Assembly (NCBI GenBank): GCA_947474435.1
Contig: CANJII010000019.1
Location: forward strand, 1-64,000
Length of the DNA stretch: 64,000 bases
Direction: 5' to 3'
DNA from: Chitinophagaceae bacterium
GTDB lineage: Bacteria > Bacteroidota > Bacteroidia > Chitinophagales > UBA10324
Positions within the stretch are counted from its first letter, which is position 1, and every line of letters starts with the position of its first letter. Below are positions 55,934 to 64,000 of the stretch, piece by piece. Under the pieces are notes generated by a model. The model was not told where the DNA came from. It searched no databases and was given only the letters and a program-made list of their open reading frames with translations. Made by a program: the position numbers and the translations under genes.

Positions 55934-58510
55934 TTACGACTTCACAAACCGGATTAACTGTTTTCCTGAATTAGATTCCGCGTCCATAAAATAAGTTCCG
56001 GCAGGAAATTTTTTAACATCAAGTTGAATATCGGAAGAAATAGTTTTTTCCAAAACAAGAATTCCTTTTTCATCCGTAATTTTTAAATGAATTTTTTCTT
56101 TCCGTTCAATCATCGAAACGAAAATATAATCGTGCGCAGGATTGGGTGATACAGCAATCATTTGAATAACATTTTTTATTGTAGCCACTGTTGAAGTATG
56201 CAAAACAATTTCAACCGAATGATTTCCGGCAGTGAGTGTGATGGTTGTTTCTAAAATTCCGTTTGAGTCTGATAATGCAATAGCTGTTTGTATGTTATCA
56301 ATCAACACATCAAATTGCGTGAGTGGTTTTAAATCAGCAGCTACAATTTTTATGGTTCTTCCTCCCTGAATATTTTCTGCAAGATGATGAACCACTCCTG
56401 TGTCGCCTTGTGCACTGAAATAAAATAATTCCGTATTCCAGTCAACTGCAATGCTTGTTGTATTCTGATGAAGAATTCCGCCCGGTACTGATACAATTGC
56501 TGTATCGCCAATACTTATCGTATGAAGAAAAATCAGTGAGTCTGTAACCGTTGTTGGCGAAACTTCTATCCTCCATTTTCCGGGAGTTGTGTGAATGGTA
56601 TCCATAGCAGAAATACATGGATAATTTACACCATCAACAAAAAATTCATACCCGCTTCCTCCGATCCGGGTAGTGGTTGTATTGATCGGAAGCAATGTTC
56701 TGATGGAAACATTTCCGGCGCCGTTGGTTTGTGAAATATCTTTTCCGTCAAACGATTCAATATGATTCGGAACAGTTGTGCTAACTGAATTTCCATTGAT
56801 GCTTGGTTCATTCTGAAAATGCAAAATCCATTTTGCATCTCGCTGATTTGTTGCAGTATTTTTCAAATGAACAAAGTCAAGCACAATTACCTTATCTGGT
56901 TTGTAAAAAAATAATCGTCGCGTGAACCGATCTAGTTTGGTTGAATCGTAACTCTGCGCCGCATCAGAAATGTTGTAACAATAATCAGCACCGCTTCCGC
57001 ACAAAATCCACTTGCCTTTTTGATATTGCGGTTCTGAAATATTGGTAAAGTTCATTAATGTAGGCGATTCATTTTGTCCGCCATCGTTGCTCACATTCAC
57101 TCCCCAGTTAGTGTATTGCTCAGTTGAATCATACACGCAAATGCTGTTGTTAGCAATGGTGCGCATGTAATAATTTACATAATGACTGTTTCCATACGAA
57201 TCATAATATCCGGAGTTAATTATTTGCGGAGCGTTTTTATAAATACAAAATGAATTGTTGTCGCGATGTTCGTGTGCAGCTTTTTTACTCGGCGAATTAA
57301 ACAGCCAGACTAATGCTGCACTGCTGTCCCAGCTTGTTCGGCTCACACTCAATCCTGTTTTATCACTGAACCAATCGTGTGCAAGGTCGGGCTTGGTAAC
57401 AGTGGGCATATAAAAATCTTTGTACATCAGCTTCTGATAAATGGGCCAGGTCCAGGTTATGTTTTGTGGCAATGAATAATACTGCGCCAACCACTGACTT
57501 CGAACATCATTAAAATATCTTGCATGTAAATATGTAACACGATCACCCTGAAGATTTGAAAATCCATCACCCAGGTTTATGGTCCATCCATCAGGCTGAA
57601 TAAAATACCAGTACTGATTAATTGAATTTTTTACCCACGAAAGTTCATTGTAAAAATCATTGCCGGTTGCAATGCGCATGTTTTCAAATAACTGAAACTG
57701 ATCAACCAGACTCCACATGGAATAAGCAGCGCCCCAATTCCATCCGCCATCATCATCACGATAATGAGCATAGCAGGGATTGAAACCATTCATCCATTTA
57801 TCGTAAGTAATTTCATACCACTGCTGTGCTGTATCTTGTTGCAATGCGGTTAATCCATCAGCATGCGCGAGTACCAGTGCATATTGATTGGCATAAAAAG
57901 TATTCCACGCATTGTGACTGCTTACATAACTGTTGCCCGATGAAGAGGTGATATATGTATTCATAAAGTACCGTGCAACCTTGAAATAATTTTGTGCGAG
58001 ATGCTGTCGCATTAATTGCGGAATATCATTGTAACACCAGTCGAGCAGCATACCACCGGCATCACTGAAATCGCGTATGTTATCTTCGTTTGTGTACCAA
58101 TCGTAATTTGCAAAATCAAGTGTATCGAAACGATTATTTAATTGCGTGATCAGAAAACGGCAACGCTTCAACTCTGATATGTCGCCATTGATTTTAAAAA
58201 GTGATGGAACAAATTTTATCTGGTAGGGCTCCCAGTTCGAATTGAAATCCCATGTCCATAAAGTTGAATCGCTGCCAAGTAAGTACAGTTGCGGATCGTT
58301 GTACCAATTACCATAAACCGCATTGTGAAATGAATTGTAAGTGGTTTGACAATCGCCTGAAGTAATGTTTGCACTCAGCCAGGCGAATCGTGCCGAGTCG
58401 ATATAAATTCTTGGTCTCGATTGATGAATGACCGGATAGGTTTGCGCTTGAGAGAAATGAAAAACTAAAAATGAAAAATTAAAAATGAGAGTGAGTGATT
58501 TTAATTTCAT
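55934..58510 (-). CDS. Heparinase II/III-like polysaccharide lyase, T9SS-secreted
   Basis: 858-aa exported protein. Signal peptide 1-22 (ends HFSQA). Residues about 30-370 are an alpha/alpha barrel with many Trp/Tyr residues (WYTNEDNIRDFSDAGGMLLDW, YRDDDGGWNWGAAYSMW, PDGWTINLGDGFSNLQGDR), as in heparinase II/III and related lyases. The segment HEHRDNNSFCIYKN, about residue 420, and the following GYYDSYGNSHYV fit the catalytic His/Tyr region of the heparinase II/III C-terminal beta-sandwich. A type A sorting domain closes the protein (AVSPNPAHDYIFVSMIE). It should cleave acidic polysaccharides outside the cell; the exact substrate cannot be told. The sulfatase at 34303 would be a natural partner for sulfated glycans, though not adjacent. 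Confidence 0.75.
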   Translation of the reverse strand: MKLKSLTLIFNFSFLVFHFSQAQTYPVIHQSRPRIYIDSARFAWLSANITSGDCQTTYNSFHNAVYGNWYNDPQLYLLGSDSTLWTWDFNSNWEPYQIKFVPSLFKINGDISELKRCRFLITQLNNRFDTLDFANYDWYTNEDNIRDFSDAGGMLLDWCYNDIPQLMRQHLAQNYFKVARYFMNTYITSSSGNSYVSSHNAWNTFYANQYALVLAHADGLTALQQDTAQQWYEITYDKWMNGFNPCYAHYRDDDGGWNWGAAYSMWSLVDQFQLFENMRIATGNDFYNELSWVKNSINQYWYFIQPDGWTINLGDGFSNLQGDRVTYLHARYFNDVRSQWLAQYYSLPQNITWTWPIYQKLMYKDFYMPTVTKPDLAHDWFSDKTGLSVSRTSWDSSAALVWLFNSPSKKAAHEHRDNNSFCIYKNAPQIINSGYYDSYGNSHYVNYYMRTIANNSICVYDSTEQYTNWGVNVSNDGGQNESPTLMNFTNISEPQYQKGKWILCGSGADYCYNISDAAQSYDSTKLDRFTRRLFFYKPDKVIVLDFVHLKNTATNQRDAKWILHFQNEPSINGNSVSTTVPNHIESFDGKDISQTNGAGNVSIRTLLPINTTTTRIGGSGYEFFVDGVNYPCISAMDTIHTTPGKWRIEVSPTTVTDSLIFLHTISIGDTAIVSVPGGILHQNTTSIAVDWNTELFYFSAQGDTGVVHHLAENIQGGRTIKIVAADLKPLTQFDVLIDNIQTAIALSDSNGILETTITLTAGNHSVEIVLHTSTVATIKNVIQMIAVSPNPAHDYIFVSMIERKEKIHLKITDEKGILVLEKTISSDIQLDVKKFPAGTYFMDAESNSGKQLIRFVKS

Positions 58511-58575
58511 GAATATTTATTATATAATTTTAGCTTAAAGTGAAGAACATTTTTGAATTCATAAAAAAATTTTTT

Positions 58576-59391
58576 TCAAACCGCCACATCAAACGCACGC
58601 AATGTTTGGTTGAGTGAAGTTTTTTTATCAGTGCTTTCTTTTCTTTTACCAATGATGAGTGCGCAACTCACATTGTAATCACCTGCAGGAAATTTTTTAG
58701 TGTAAGAACCGGGTATCACCACAGAGTTGGCAGGCACTCGTCCTTTAAATGTAACAGGCATGTCGCCACTCACATCAATAATGCGGGTGCTTTGTGTGAG
58801 CACTACATTGGCGCCGAGCACAGCGCCTTCTTCCACTAACACACCTTCTACCACAATGCATCGCGAACCGATGAAACAATTGTCTTCAATAATTACAGGC
58901 GCGGCTTGCACAGGTTCCAGTACACCGCCAATGCCGACACCGCCACTCAGATGAACATGCTTGCCGATTTGTGCGCATGAACCAACGGTTGCCCATGTAT
59001 CTATCATTGTTCCTTCATCCACATACGCACCAATGTTTACATACGAAGGCATGAGAATCACACCTTTTGCCAAGTAGGCTCCATGGCGGGCAATGGCATG
59101 TGGCACTACCCGAACGCCAATGTCTTTGTAATTTTTCTTTAATGGAATCTTATCATAAAATTCCATCGGGCCTGCTTCCATTGTTTCCATTTGTCGTATG
59201 GGGAAGTATAGCAGCACAGCTTTTTTCAGCCAGTCATTTACATGCCAGCCCTTTGCTTTTTTTTCAGCAATGCGCAGTTCACCTTTATCCAGATGTTCAA
59301 TAACTTTTTCTATTGCTTGAATGGTTGCTGTTTCTTTTAGCAACTCACGATTATCCCATGCGTGTTCAATTTGTTTTTTCAGATTTATCAT
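58576..59391 (-). CDS. dapD: Tetrahydrodipicolinate N-succinyltransferase
   Basis: Enzyme of the succinylase branch of lysine and diaminopimelate synthesis, which also feeds peptidoglycan. 271 aa, the usual length. The N-terminal helical domain (MINLKKQIEHAWDNRELL) is followed by the left-handed beta-helix with hexapeptide repeats: YVNIGAYVDEGTMIDTWATVGSCAQIGKHVHLSGGVGIGG and NCFIGSRCIVVEGVLVEEGAVLGANVVL, a nearly invariant DapD segment. The C-terminus, CALIIGKRKESTDKKTSLN, is also typical. Its neighbours are the secreted heparinase-like gene and a divergent lipoprotein gene, so it is not in a lysine operon here. A possible promoter lies directly before the start, implying a very short leader. 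Confidence 0.95.
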   Translation of the reverse strand: MINLKKQIEHAWDNRELLKETATIQAIEKVIEHLDKGELRIAEKKAKGWHVNDWLKKAVLLYFPIRQMETMEAGPMEFYDKIPLKKNYKDIGVRVVPHAIARHGAYLAKGVILMPSYVNIGAYVDEGTMIDTWATVGSCAQIGKHVHLSGGVGIGGVLEPVQAAPVIIEDNCFIGSRCIVVEGVLVEEGAVLGANVVLTQSTRIIDVSGDMPVTFKGRVPANSVVIPGSYTKKFPAGDYNVSCALIIGKRKESTDKKTSLNQTLRAFDVAV

Positions 59392-59395
59392 TATT

Positions 59396-59430
59396 CAAAA
59401 ATAATTTCAACAAAGAAAGCAAGAAGCAAA
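59396..59430 (-). promoter_or_regulatory. Candidate dapD promoter (TTTG ... TATTTTTG)
   Basis: On the minus strand TTTG (complement of 59427-59430) is followed after 23 bases by TATTTTTG (59396-59403), a match to TTTG/TAnnTTTG. The -7 box ends only 5 bases before the ATG, implying a leaderless transcript if used. Confidence 0.35.
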
Positions 59431-59516
59431 TTGTTTTGGTCAGGAATTTTTATTTTGAAACACCTGCACAATAAACGGGCTGTTTTTTCATTTTACATTT
59501 ACCAAAAAAAACACTC

Positions 59517-60182
59517 ATGCAAAATAAACTGCTCGTTGCTTTACTTTTTTCAGTGCTGTTGTATTCGTGCAAACAAGAAAACACACAGGTTAAATCGTTT
59601 TATGATCACGAAGGAAAAATATTGAAAGAAGAATATATGGTGCTGACTGACAGTCCAGCCATCAGAAACGGCGCATATACATTGTACAATCAATCAGGAA
59701 AAAGAATTGAAACACGCAACTACAACCACAACCAATTGAGTGATACCCTACGACGATTTTATGATTCAGAAAAACTGAGCGAAGAATGCATTTATAAAAA
59801 CAATGAACTGAACGGTTACCGGAAATTATTTTATGAAAGCGGAAAAGTGATGAACGAAGAAACTTATGTGAATGGAAAATTTGAAGGCCCGTATCATTCT
59901 TATTTTGACAATGGCAATAAAAAAGAAGAAGGTCAGTATGTGATGGAAGCCATGAAGGGATTATGGAAATATTATTATGAGAGCGGCGAACTGCAACAGG
60001 AAGTTGAGTTTGCCGATAACATGGAGAACGGCGGTTATAAATATTATTTCAAGAACGGAAAAGTAAAACAGGAAGGAAATTATTTAAACGGAAAGAACGA
60101 CGGCGACTGGAAGTACTATGATGAAACCGGAATTCAAATTGCCGACACTACCTGGTTTGAAGGGTACGCTTTGAAAAAATAA
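59517..60182 (+). CDS. MORN/YwqK-type repeat lipoprotein
   Basis: 221-aa lipoprotein: QNKLLVALLFSVLLYSCKQ gives a lipobox with Cys at residue 18. The mature part consists of short repeats of the MORN_2 type found in YwqK-like proteins, with the YYESGE/YFKNGK pattern and an E.G.Y spacing (for example FYESGKVMNEETYVNGKFEGPYHS, YYESGELQQEVEF, YFKNGKVKQEGNYLNGKNDGDWKYY). Seven or eight units fill the chain. Some family members are annotated as antitoxins of a YwqJ/YwqK pair in Firmicutes, but no toxin gene is adjacent, so that name is not supported here. It is divergent from dapD and converges on argS 11 bases downstream. Surface or periplasmic location is inferred. Confidence 0.82.
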   Translation: MQNKLLVALLFSVLLYSCKQENTQVKSFYDHEGKILKEEYMVLTDSPAIRNGAYTLYNQSGKRIETRNYNHNQLSDTLRRFYDSEKLSEECIYKNNELNGYRKLFYESGKVMNEETYVNGKFEGPYHSYFDNGNKKEEGQYVMEAMKGLWKYYYESGELQQEVEFADNMENGGYKYYFKNGKVKQEGNYLNGKNDGDWKYYDETGIQIADTTWFEGYALKK

Positions 60183-60193
60183 ATGCATTTTAA

Positions 60194-61963
60194 TTACATT
60201 CTTTCAGGCACTTCAATACCTAATAACTTCATTCCTTTTTTTATAACTGTGGCTGTTAAATCAGAAAGGAGCAAACGGTAGTTTTTTAATTCTTCAGTTT
60301 CGGCTTGTGTTATTGAGTTCTCAGCATAAAATGAATTGAAACTTTTTGCAATAAAATAAATATGATTGGCAAGCAAAGCAGGATCTAAATTGCTTGCAGC
60401 TTCTTTAATGATATTCGGATATAAATAAAGTTGCAGGAGCAATTGCAATTCCGAATCATTTGCTTTTATAACAGGAGTGGAATTAATATAGCTATTTCCA
60501 GCCTTGCGTTTTACTGATTGTATGCGCGCATAAGTGTATTGGATAAACGGCCCGGTGAAACCATGAAAATCAATTGACTCTTCCGGATTAAATATCATTC
60601 GTTTGCGTGGATCAACTTTCAGAATAAAAAATTTCAAAGCCCCCATTCCTAATTCGTAATATAATTTTTCGGCTTCTGATTCAGAGAAATTTTCCGTCTT
60701 TCCTAATGCCAATGTTTGTTCTTTGGCAGTACGAATCATTTCTTCCATTAAATCATCGGCATCCACCACAGTGCCTTCGCGAGATTTCATTCTTCCGGTT
60801 GGTAAATCGACCATGCCGTATGAGAGATGATTAATTCCGGCGGCATATTTTTTTTCTAATTTTTGGGTAACGAGTTTCAACACTTTGAAATGATAATCCT
60901 GTTCATTGGCTACAGTATAAATCATTTGATCGGGTTCAAAATCTTTGTAACGCAAATCAGCAGTTCCTAAATCCTGCGTGATGTAAACCGAAGTTCCATC
61001 GGAGCGCATTAAAATTTTTTCATCCAACCCATCAGCAGTTAAATCAACGCAGACCGCACCATCCGGTCTTTTATAAAAAACATTTTTACTCAATCCTTCT
61101 TCCACAATATTTTTTCCGAGTAAGTAGGTGTCAGATTCTTTGTAGTGTTTATTAAAGTCGCAGCCAATGAGATTATAGGTTTCTTCAAAACCATCATACA
61201 CCCAGCCATTCATCATTTCCCATAGTGCACGAACTTCAGCATCACCAGCTTCCCATTTCAATAACATTTCTTTCACCTCAATATTGAGTGGTGCATTTTT
61301 TTTTGCCTCCTCTTCAGTTTGCCCCTGAGTCATTAATCCGGCAATCTGAATTTTTAACTCCTGATCAAATTTCACATAGTAATCGCCAACCAGGTGGTCG
61401 CCTTTTATTGCTTTTGATTTTGGAGTTTCATGGTTACCAAATTTTTGGTATGCAAGCATTGATTTACAAATGTGAATTCCACGATCGTTGTAAATATTCA
61501 CTTTAACTACTTCATTACCGGCTGCTTTCAATATTTCAGAAGCAGAATATCCGATAAAAATATTTCGGATGTGACCGAGGTGCAGAGGTTTGTTAGTGTT
61601 TGGTCCTGCATATTCCACCATAATTTTTTTATGAGTGGAAGGCAACGAAAAATAATTTTCATCAGCAGCCGCTTTCAATAAAAAGTTGTTCCAGAATTCA
61701 TTCTTCAATTTAAAATTCACAAAACCTTTCACCACATTGTATGAATCAATTTCCGGAATTTCTTTTTGCAAGGCATCACCAATCTCTTTCCCGATTTCTT
61801 CCGGTTTCTTTCTTGCAATTTTTACAAATGGAAAAATGACCACCGTAAAATCGCCAACAAATTCTTTCGCGGTTTGATTGACAGTAATATCCTGATCGGA
61901 AAAATTTATTCCATATAATTTATTTACAATAGTTGCTGTTTTCTCTCTAAGTAATTGTTCCAT
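60194..61963 (-). CDS. argS: Arginyl-tRNA synthetase
   Basis: Class I aminoacyl-tRNA synthetase charging tRNA-Arg. 589 aa, normal length. The N-terminal additional domain (about 1-110) precedes the catalytic core with HIGH-type motif GPNTNKPLHLGHIRN, the VVKVNIYNDRGIHICKSM segment and the KMSK-like loop GRMKSREGTVVDADDLM (KMSK degenerated to MKSR, as in most ArgS). The C-terminal anticodon-binding domain is DALR type (FTGPFIQYTYARIQSVKRKA and following helices). Start ATG at 61963. It is followed downstream by the MORN gene in the opposite direction, and the arginase gene lies 119 bases upstream on the same strand. Identification is secure. Confidence 0.96.
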   Translation of the reverse strand: MEQLLREKTATIVNKLYGINFSDQDITVNQTAKEFVGDFTVVIFPFVKIARKKPEEIGKEIGDALQKEIPEIDSYNVVKGFVNFKLKNEFWNNFLLKAAADENYFSLPSTHKKIMVEYAGPNTNKPLHLGHIRNIFIGYSASEILKAAGNEVVKVNIYNDRGIHICKSMLAYQKFGNHETPKSKAIKGDHLVGDYYVKFDQELKIQIAGLMTQGQTEEEAKKNAPLNIEVKEMLLKWEAGDAEVRALWEMMNGWVYDGFEETYNLIGCDFNKHYKESDTYLLGKNIVEEGLSKNVFYKRPDGAVCVDLTADGLDEKILMRSDGTSVYITQDLGTADLRYKDFEPDQMIYTVANEQDYHFKVLKLVTQKLEKKYAAGINHLSYGMVDLPTGRMKSREGTVVDADDLMEEMIRTAKEQTLALGKTENFSESEAEKLYYELGMGALKFFILKVDPRKRMIFNPEESIDFHGFTGPFIQYTYARIQSVKRKAGNSYINSTPVIKANDSELQLLLQLYLYPNIIKEAASNLDPALLANHIYFIAKSFNSFYAENSITQAETEELKNYRLLLSDLTATVIKKGMKLLGIEVPERM

Positions 61964-62081
61964 TGTGGAAGTTCATTTGATCACATGTAAATTGTGAAAA
62001 GTGAATTGTGAATATTGCGAAGCACTTTATGAATTGTTATAACCGCTTATTGTCAACTGCCTAATGAATACTGTTTAATGC

Positions 62082-63041
62082 CTACTCTTCTGCCCAATCG
62101 TTATACAATTGATTCGTTACTTTCTGTAAAATCTCAAATGCATTTTCAGCCATCAGGTTTTCTTTATCCAATGTTGGATTCACTTCTGTTACCTCGAAAC
62201 AACAAACTTTTTCGTCCTGCATTAATCGCAGAATTAAACTCGCTGCTTGTTTTTCAGTAATGCCGTTTGGTACCGGAGTTCCGGTTCCCTTGCTGATGGT
62301 TGAATCCATGCAATCCACATCAAACGAAATGTATATGTAATCGCAGGGCTCCACTGCGTACAACACTTCGCGCGCGGCTTTATCAATTCCGTAGTTTACA
62401 ATTTCGTCAGTGGTAATAACGCGAACGCGATGTTGCTTCAATAAAAAATCTTCCTGCTGTTCAAAATCACGAAGGCACACATAAACTAAATTATCATACC
62501 GGATTTTCGGCGACATGCCACCAATTTTTTTATACCGTTCCCAATAATCGCGAATAGTGTCATCTACATTATTCACTTTCATGGTCATGTTATCTTCCCC
62601 CAAAGCAGCGGAGAGCGGCATGCCGTGCATGTTTCCACTCGGTGTTGTGTATGGCGAATGCAAGTCAGCATGTGCATCAATCCAAACAACTGCTATCCGT
62701 GCTTCGGGATGCGCCATTTTTATTCCGGCAATGGTTCCGGCTGAAGTGCTGTGATCGCCACTCAACACAATCGGAAAATTTCCTTCTTCAATAATTCCTT
62801 TTACTGATTCGGCTACACGCTCACTTACACTTACTACTCCTTTTATTCTTCGTGCATAACTTGATCGAGAAGGTTCGTACAGCATTTGATTTTCAGTTTG
62901 AATATCCTGACTTTGATAGCGCTTAAAAAAATCGCTGCCGAAATCAAATGCCGCAATTTTTATTGCTTCAATACCCAAACTTGCGCCCCTTGTGCCTGCA
63001 CCGATTTCAGATTTTACTTCTATTAGTTTTATGTTTTTCAT
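62082..63041 (-). CDS. Arginase (ureohydrolase family)
   Basis: 319-aa binuclear manganese enzyme converting arginine to ornithine and urea. Metal-ligand motifs are complete: VLSGDHSTSAG (His), VVWIDAHADLH (Asp, His, Asp) and ISFDVDCMD (Asp x Asp). The SGNMHGMPLSAALGE loop binds substrate and is arginase-typical, in contrast to agmatinase or formimidoylglutamase, which usually differ at this point. ATG start at 63041. Same strand and just upstream of argS, which uses arginine too, although the pair is probably positional rather than regulatory. Arginase versus another ureohydrolase should be treated as likely but not proven. Confidence 0.85.
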   Translation of the reverse strand: MKNIKLIEVKSEIGAGTRGASLGIEAIKIAAFDFGSDFFKRYQSQDIQTENQMLYEPSRSSYARRIKGVVSVSERVAESVKGIIEEGNFPIVLSGDHSTSAGTIAGIKMAHPEARIAVVWIDAHADLHSPYTTPSGNMHGMPLSAALGEDNMTMKVNNVDDTIRDYWERYKKIGGMSPKIRYDNLVYVCLRDFEQQEDFLLKQHRVRVITTDEIVNYGIDKAAREVLYAVEPCDYIYISFDVDCMDSTISKGTGTPVPNGITEKQAASLILRLMQDEKVCCFEVTEVNPTLDKENLMAENAFEILQKVTNQLYNDWAEE

Positions 63042-63138
63042 TCGTTATTGTTCAGCCGGTTGTATAATTAATTGTGTAAATAGCATTCACCATTTACGAT
63101 TATTGATTTGCAAAAGAAATACTCTAAGGCGAATATTT

Positions 63139-63588
63139 TCAGAATGATTTAACAACCCTTCCTTTTCCATCCCATTCCAACCAAAGCTTCACAATATTGT
63201 TAGGTAAAAAAGGTTCTGCTAATTCTGGCCATTCAATAAAACAAATTGCACCATCGGCTAAATACTCTTCAAAACCGATGTCTAATAATTCTTCTGCACT
63301 CTTCAGTCGGTATAAATCAAAATGAAAAATCTTATCGCTGTATTCAAGTCCCTCTCCTTGGGAGAGGGATTTAGGGTGAGGCTGAATTTTGTATTCATTC
63401 ACCAATGAAAAAGTAGGGCTGACTGCTTCTTCCTTTACACCCAGTGCTTTGCAAAAACTTTTTACCAAAGTGGTTTTGCCAACTCCCATTTCGCCGTACA
63501 GCGCAAATATTTTTTGTTCTGAAAAATGTTTTAATATTTCAGCAGCAACACTATTCCAGTCTTCTAACTTTTCTACTTTCCAAAACAT
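63139..63588 (-). CDS. tsaE: TsaE, tRNA threonylcarbamoyladenosine ATPase
   Basis: P-loop ATPase needed with TsaB and TsaD for the t6A37 modification of tRNA. 149 aa. Walker A: LYGEMGVGKTTLVKSF; then EEAVSPTFSLVNEY and, after an insert, FHFDLYRLKSAEELLDIGFEEYL and CFIEWPELAE (conserved aromatic Trp). In ordinary TsaE the SPTF..VNEY block is followed almost directly by ..FHFDLYR. Here about 15 extra residues (QPHPKSLSQGEGLEYSDK) intervene, encoded largely by the dispersed repeat at 63347-63384. The frame stays intact, so the protein may tolerate it in a surface loop. Arginase lies about 100 bases downstream on the same strand. Confidence 0.92.
   Translation of the reverse strand: MFWKVEKLEDWNSVAAEILKHFSEQKIFALYGEMGVGKTTLVKSFCKALGVKEEAVSPTFSLVNEYKIQPHPKSLSQGEGLEYSDKIFHFDLYRLKSAEELLDIGFEEYLADGAICFIEWPELAEPFLPNNIVKLWLEWDGKGRVVKSF
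63347..63384. repeat. Palindromic dispersed repeat, copy A, inside tsaE
   Basis: CCCTCTCC (63350-63357) and GGAGAGGG (63361-63368) form a perfect 8-bp stem with loop TTG, followed by the TTAGGGTGAGGCTG arm. Aligns with copy B at 63725-63764. It is read in tsaE as PHPKSLSQGEGL. Confidence 0.85.
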
Positions 63589-63603
63589 ATTTTATTGCTA
63601 AGA

Positions 63604-63700
63604 AATTTCCGCACGGAGGCTTGGAGTTAAATTATTTGATTCAAAAAAAATTTCGCACGGGGTTCACATAGAAAAAAACAACAGAGAAAAAGGAGATAAT
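63604..63700. repeat. Degenerate CACGGAG-type dispersed sequence
   Basis: Intergenic stretch with TTTCCGCACGGAGGC near 63606 and TTTCGCACGGGGTTCAC about 40 bases on, then AACAGAGAAAAAGG. It looks like a decayed copy of a cacggag/cacagag element I recall from many genomes of this phylum. Confidence 0.4.
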
Positions 63701-63724
63701 TAATTGTGTCAAATCCATCATGTC

Positions 63725-63764
63725 AGTTCCCATCTCATTAGGAGAGGGGTTAGGGGTGGGGCTG
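63725..63764. repeat. Palindromic dispersed repeat, copy B, at the end of the OmpA-type gene
   Basis: AGTTCCCATCTCATTAGGAG, then AGGGGTTAGGGGTGGGGCTG: same layout as copy A with a few substitutions and a weaker stem. Same orientation. It contains the stop codon of the OmpA-type frame on the minus strand (63750-63752). Confidence 0.8.
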
Positions 63765-64000
63765 TTTGGGTCCTGTATTAATTTTCTCCGGCTCCTTCGA
63801 ATCAATGGTCATGGTTTCTCCGGTTACTTTAAAAGTGGTGCGTCGGTTTTTCTGATGCTCTTCTTCAGTGCATTGAACACCACTCACACATTTATTCAGA
63901 ATCATTGTTTCACCATAACCTTTAGCAGTCAGTCGGGTTTTATCAATTCCGTGTGCAGCTAAATAATCCACGCAACTTTGAGCGCGCTTCTGCGAAAGAT
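63750..64000 (-). CDS. OmpA-family C-terminal domain protein (truncated by window edge)
   Basis: The last 83 residues of an outer-membrane protein with an OmpA/MotB peptidoglycan-binding domain; the gene continues beyond the right edge. Readable are LSQKRAQSCVDYLAAHGIDKTRLTAKGYGETM and, after a Cys-containing insert, EEEHQKNRRTTFKVTG with the conserved Asn-Arg-Arg. Together these are the closing helix and strand of the domain. The frame ends in TGPKQPHP with the stop codon inside repeat copy B, so the last residues are repeat-derived. OmpA-type anchors like this are common in T9SS-associated and gliding proteins, but the N-terminal part is missing so the specific type is not known. Confidence 0.85.
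   Translation of the reverse strand, partial: LSQKRAQSCVDYLAAHGIDKTRLTAKGYGETMILNKCVSGVQCTEEEHQKNRRTTFKVTGETMTIDSKEPEKINTGPKQPHP

Noticed and set aside
59517-60182. Antitoxin of a YwqJ/YwqK-type toxin-antitoxin pair
   Set aside because: The repeat type matches, but the product is a lipoprotein and no toxin gene is next to it.

Overview
The window looks like a chromosomal segment of a low-GC, environmental member of the Bacteroidota, probably near the Chitinophagales/Sphingobacteriales. The reasons are: at least eight large secreted proteins with type IX secretion (T9SS) C-terminal sorting domains; TAnnTTTG-type promoter candidates rather than E. coli-like ones; mostly weak ribosome-binding sites; and characteristic families (SufS-SufE-SufT junction, DUF5686 barrel, BT_3928-like DoxX protein, CdaA beside FolP). 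No rRNA genes, insertion sequences, CRISPR arrays or phage genes were seen. Gene names rest on motif recognition from the sequence alone.

Layout. 1-1.1 kb: end of a sulfur-mobilisation operon (sufS, sufE, sufT). 1.1-7.3 kb: membrane enzymes of cell-surface glycan modification (two GT-C-like proteins, an acyltransferase 3) around a second cysteine desulfurase. 7.4-8.75 kb: a GC-rich island with a dense array of TTCCGG-type repeats and one 226-aa gene of unknown function, unlike its surroundings. 9.5-19.5 kb: a two-gene transcription unit of a small exported protein and a 3157-aa modular T9SS surface protein, closed by a strong terminator. 19.8-24.8 kb: rlmB, a WD40 protein, dcd and a DUF5686 outer-membrane protein. 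24.9-32.4 kb: small housekeeping genes (cdaA-folP, bioY, an OppB-like permease, aroK) plus a Rossmann-fold gene broken by a single-base frameshift. 32.4-34.3 kb: a TPR protein, a 68-aa peptide gene with its own terminator and a conserved hypothetical. 34.3-58.5 kb: T9SS cargo (sulfatase, subtilisin-like protease, esterase, heparinase-like protein, several adhesin-like proteins) mixed with an Fe-S membrane oxidoreductase, a PyrR-like phosphoribosyltransferase, a cyanophycinase, a GT4 glycosyltransferase, an FkbM methyltransferase and tRNA-Leu(CAG). 58.6-64 kb: dapD, a MORN-repeat lipoprotein, argS, an arginase, tsaE and the end of an OmpA-type gene.

How it fits together. The secreted set (sulfatase, heparinase-like protein, esterase, protease, adhesins) suggests a cell that exports hydrolases and sticky multidomain proteins through T9SS and degrades polymers at its surface. 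The remaining genes are mostly core metabolism: Fe-S assembly, folate, lysine/peptidoglycan, arginine, aromatic amino acids, biotin uptake and dCTP deamination. 

The least explained parts are the 7.4-8.75 kb repeat island with its 226-aa gene, the 68-aa peptide gene, and short palindromic repeats that have entered coding sequence. One such repeat sits in frame inside tsaE, one supplies the stop codon of the OmpA-type gene, and one forms part of the signal peptide of the subtilase.
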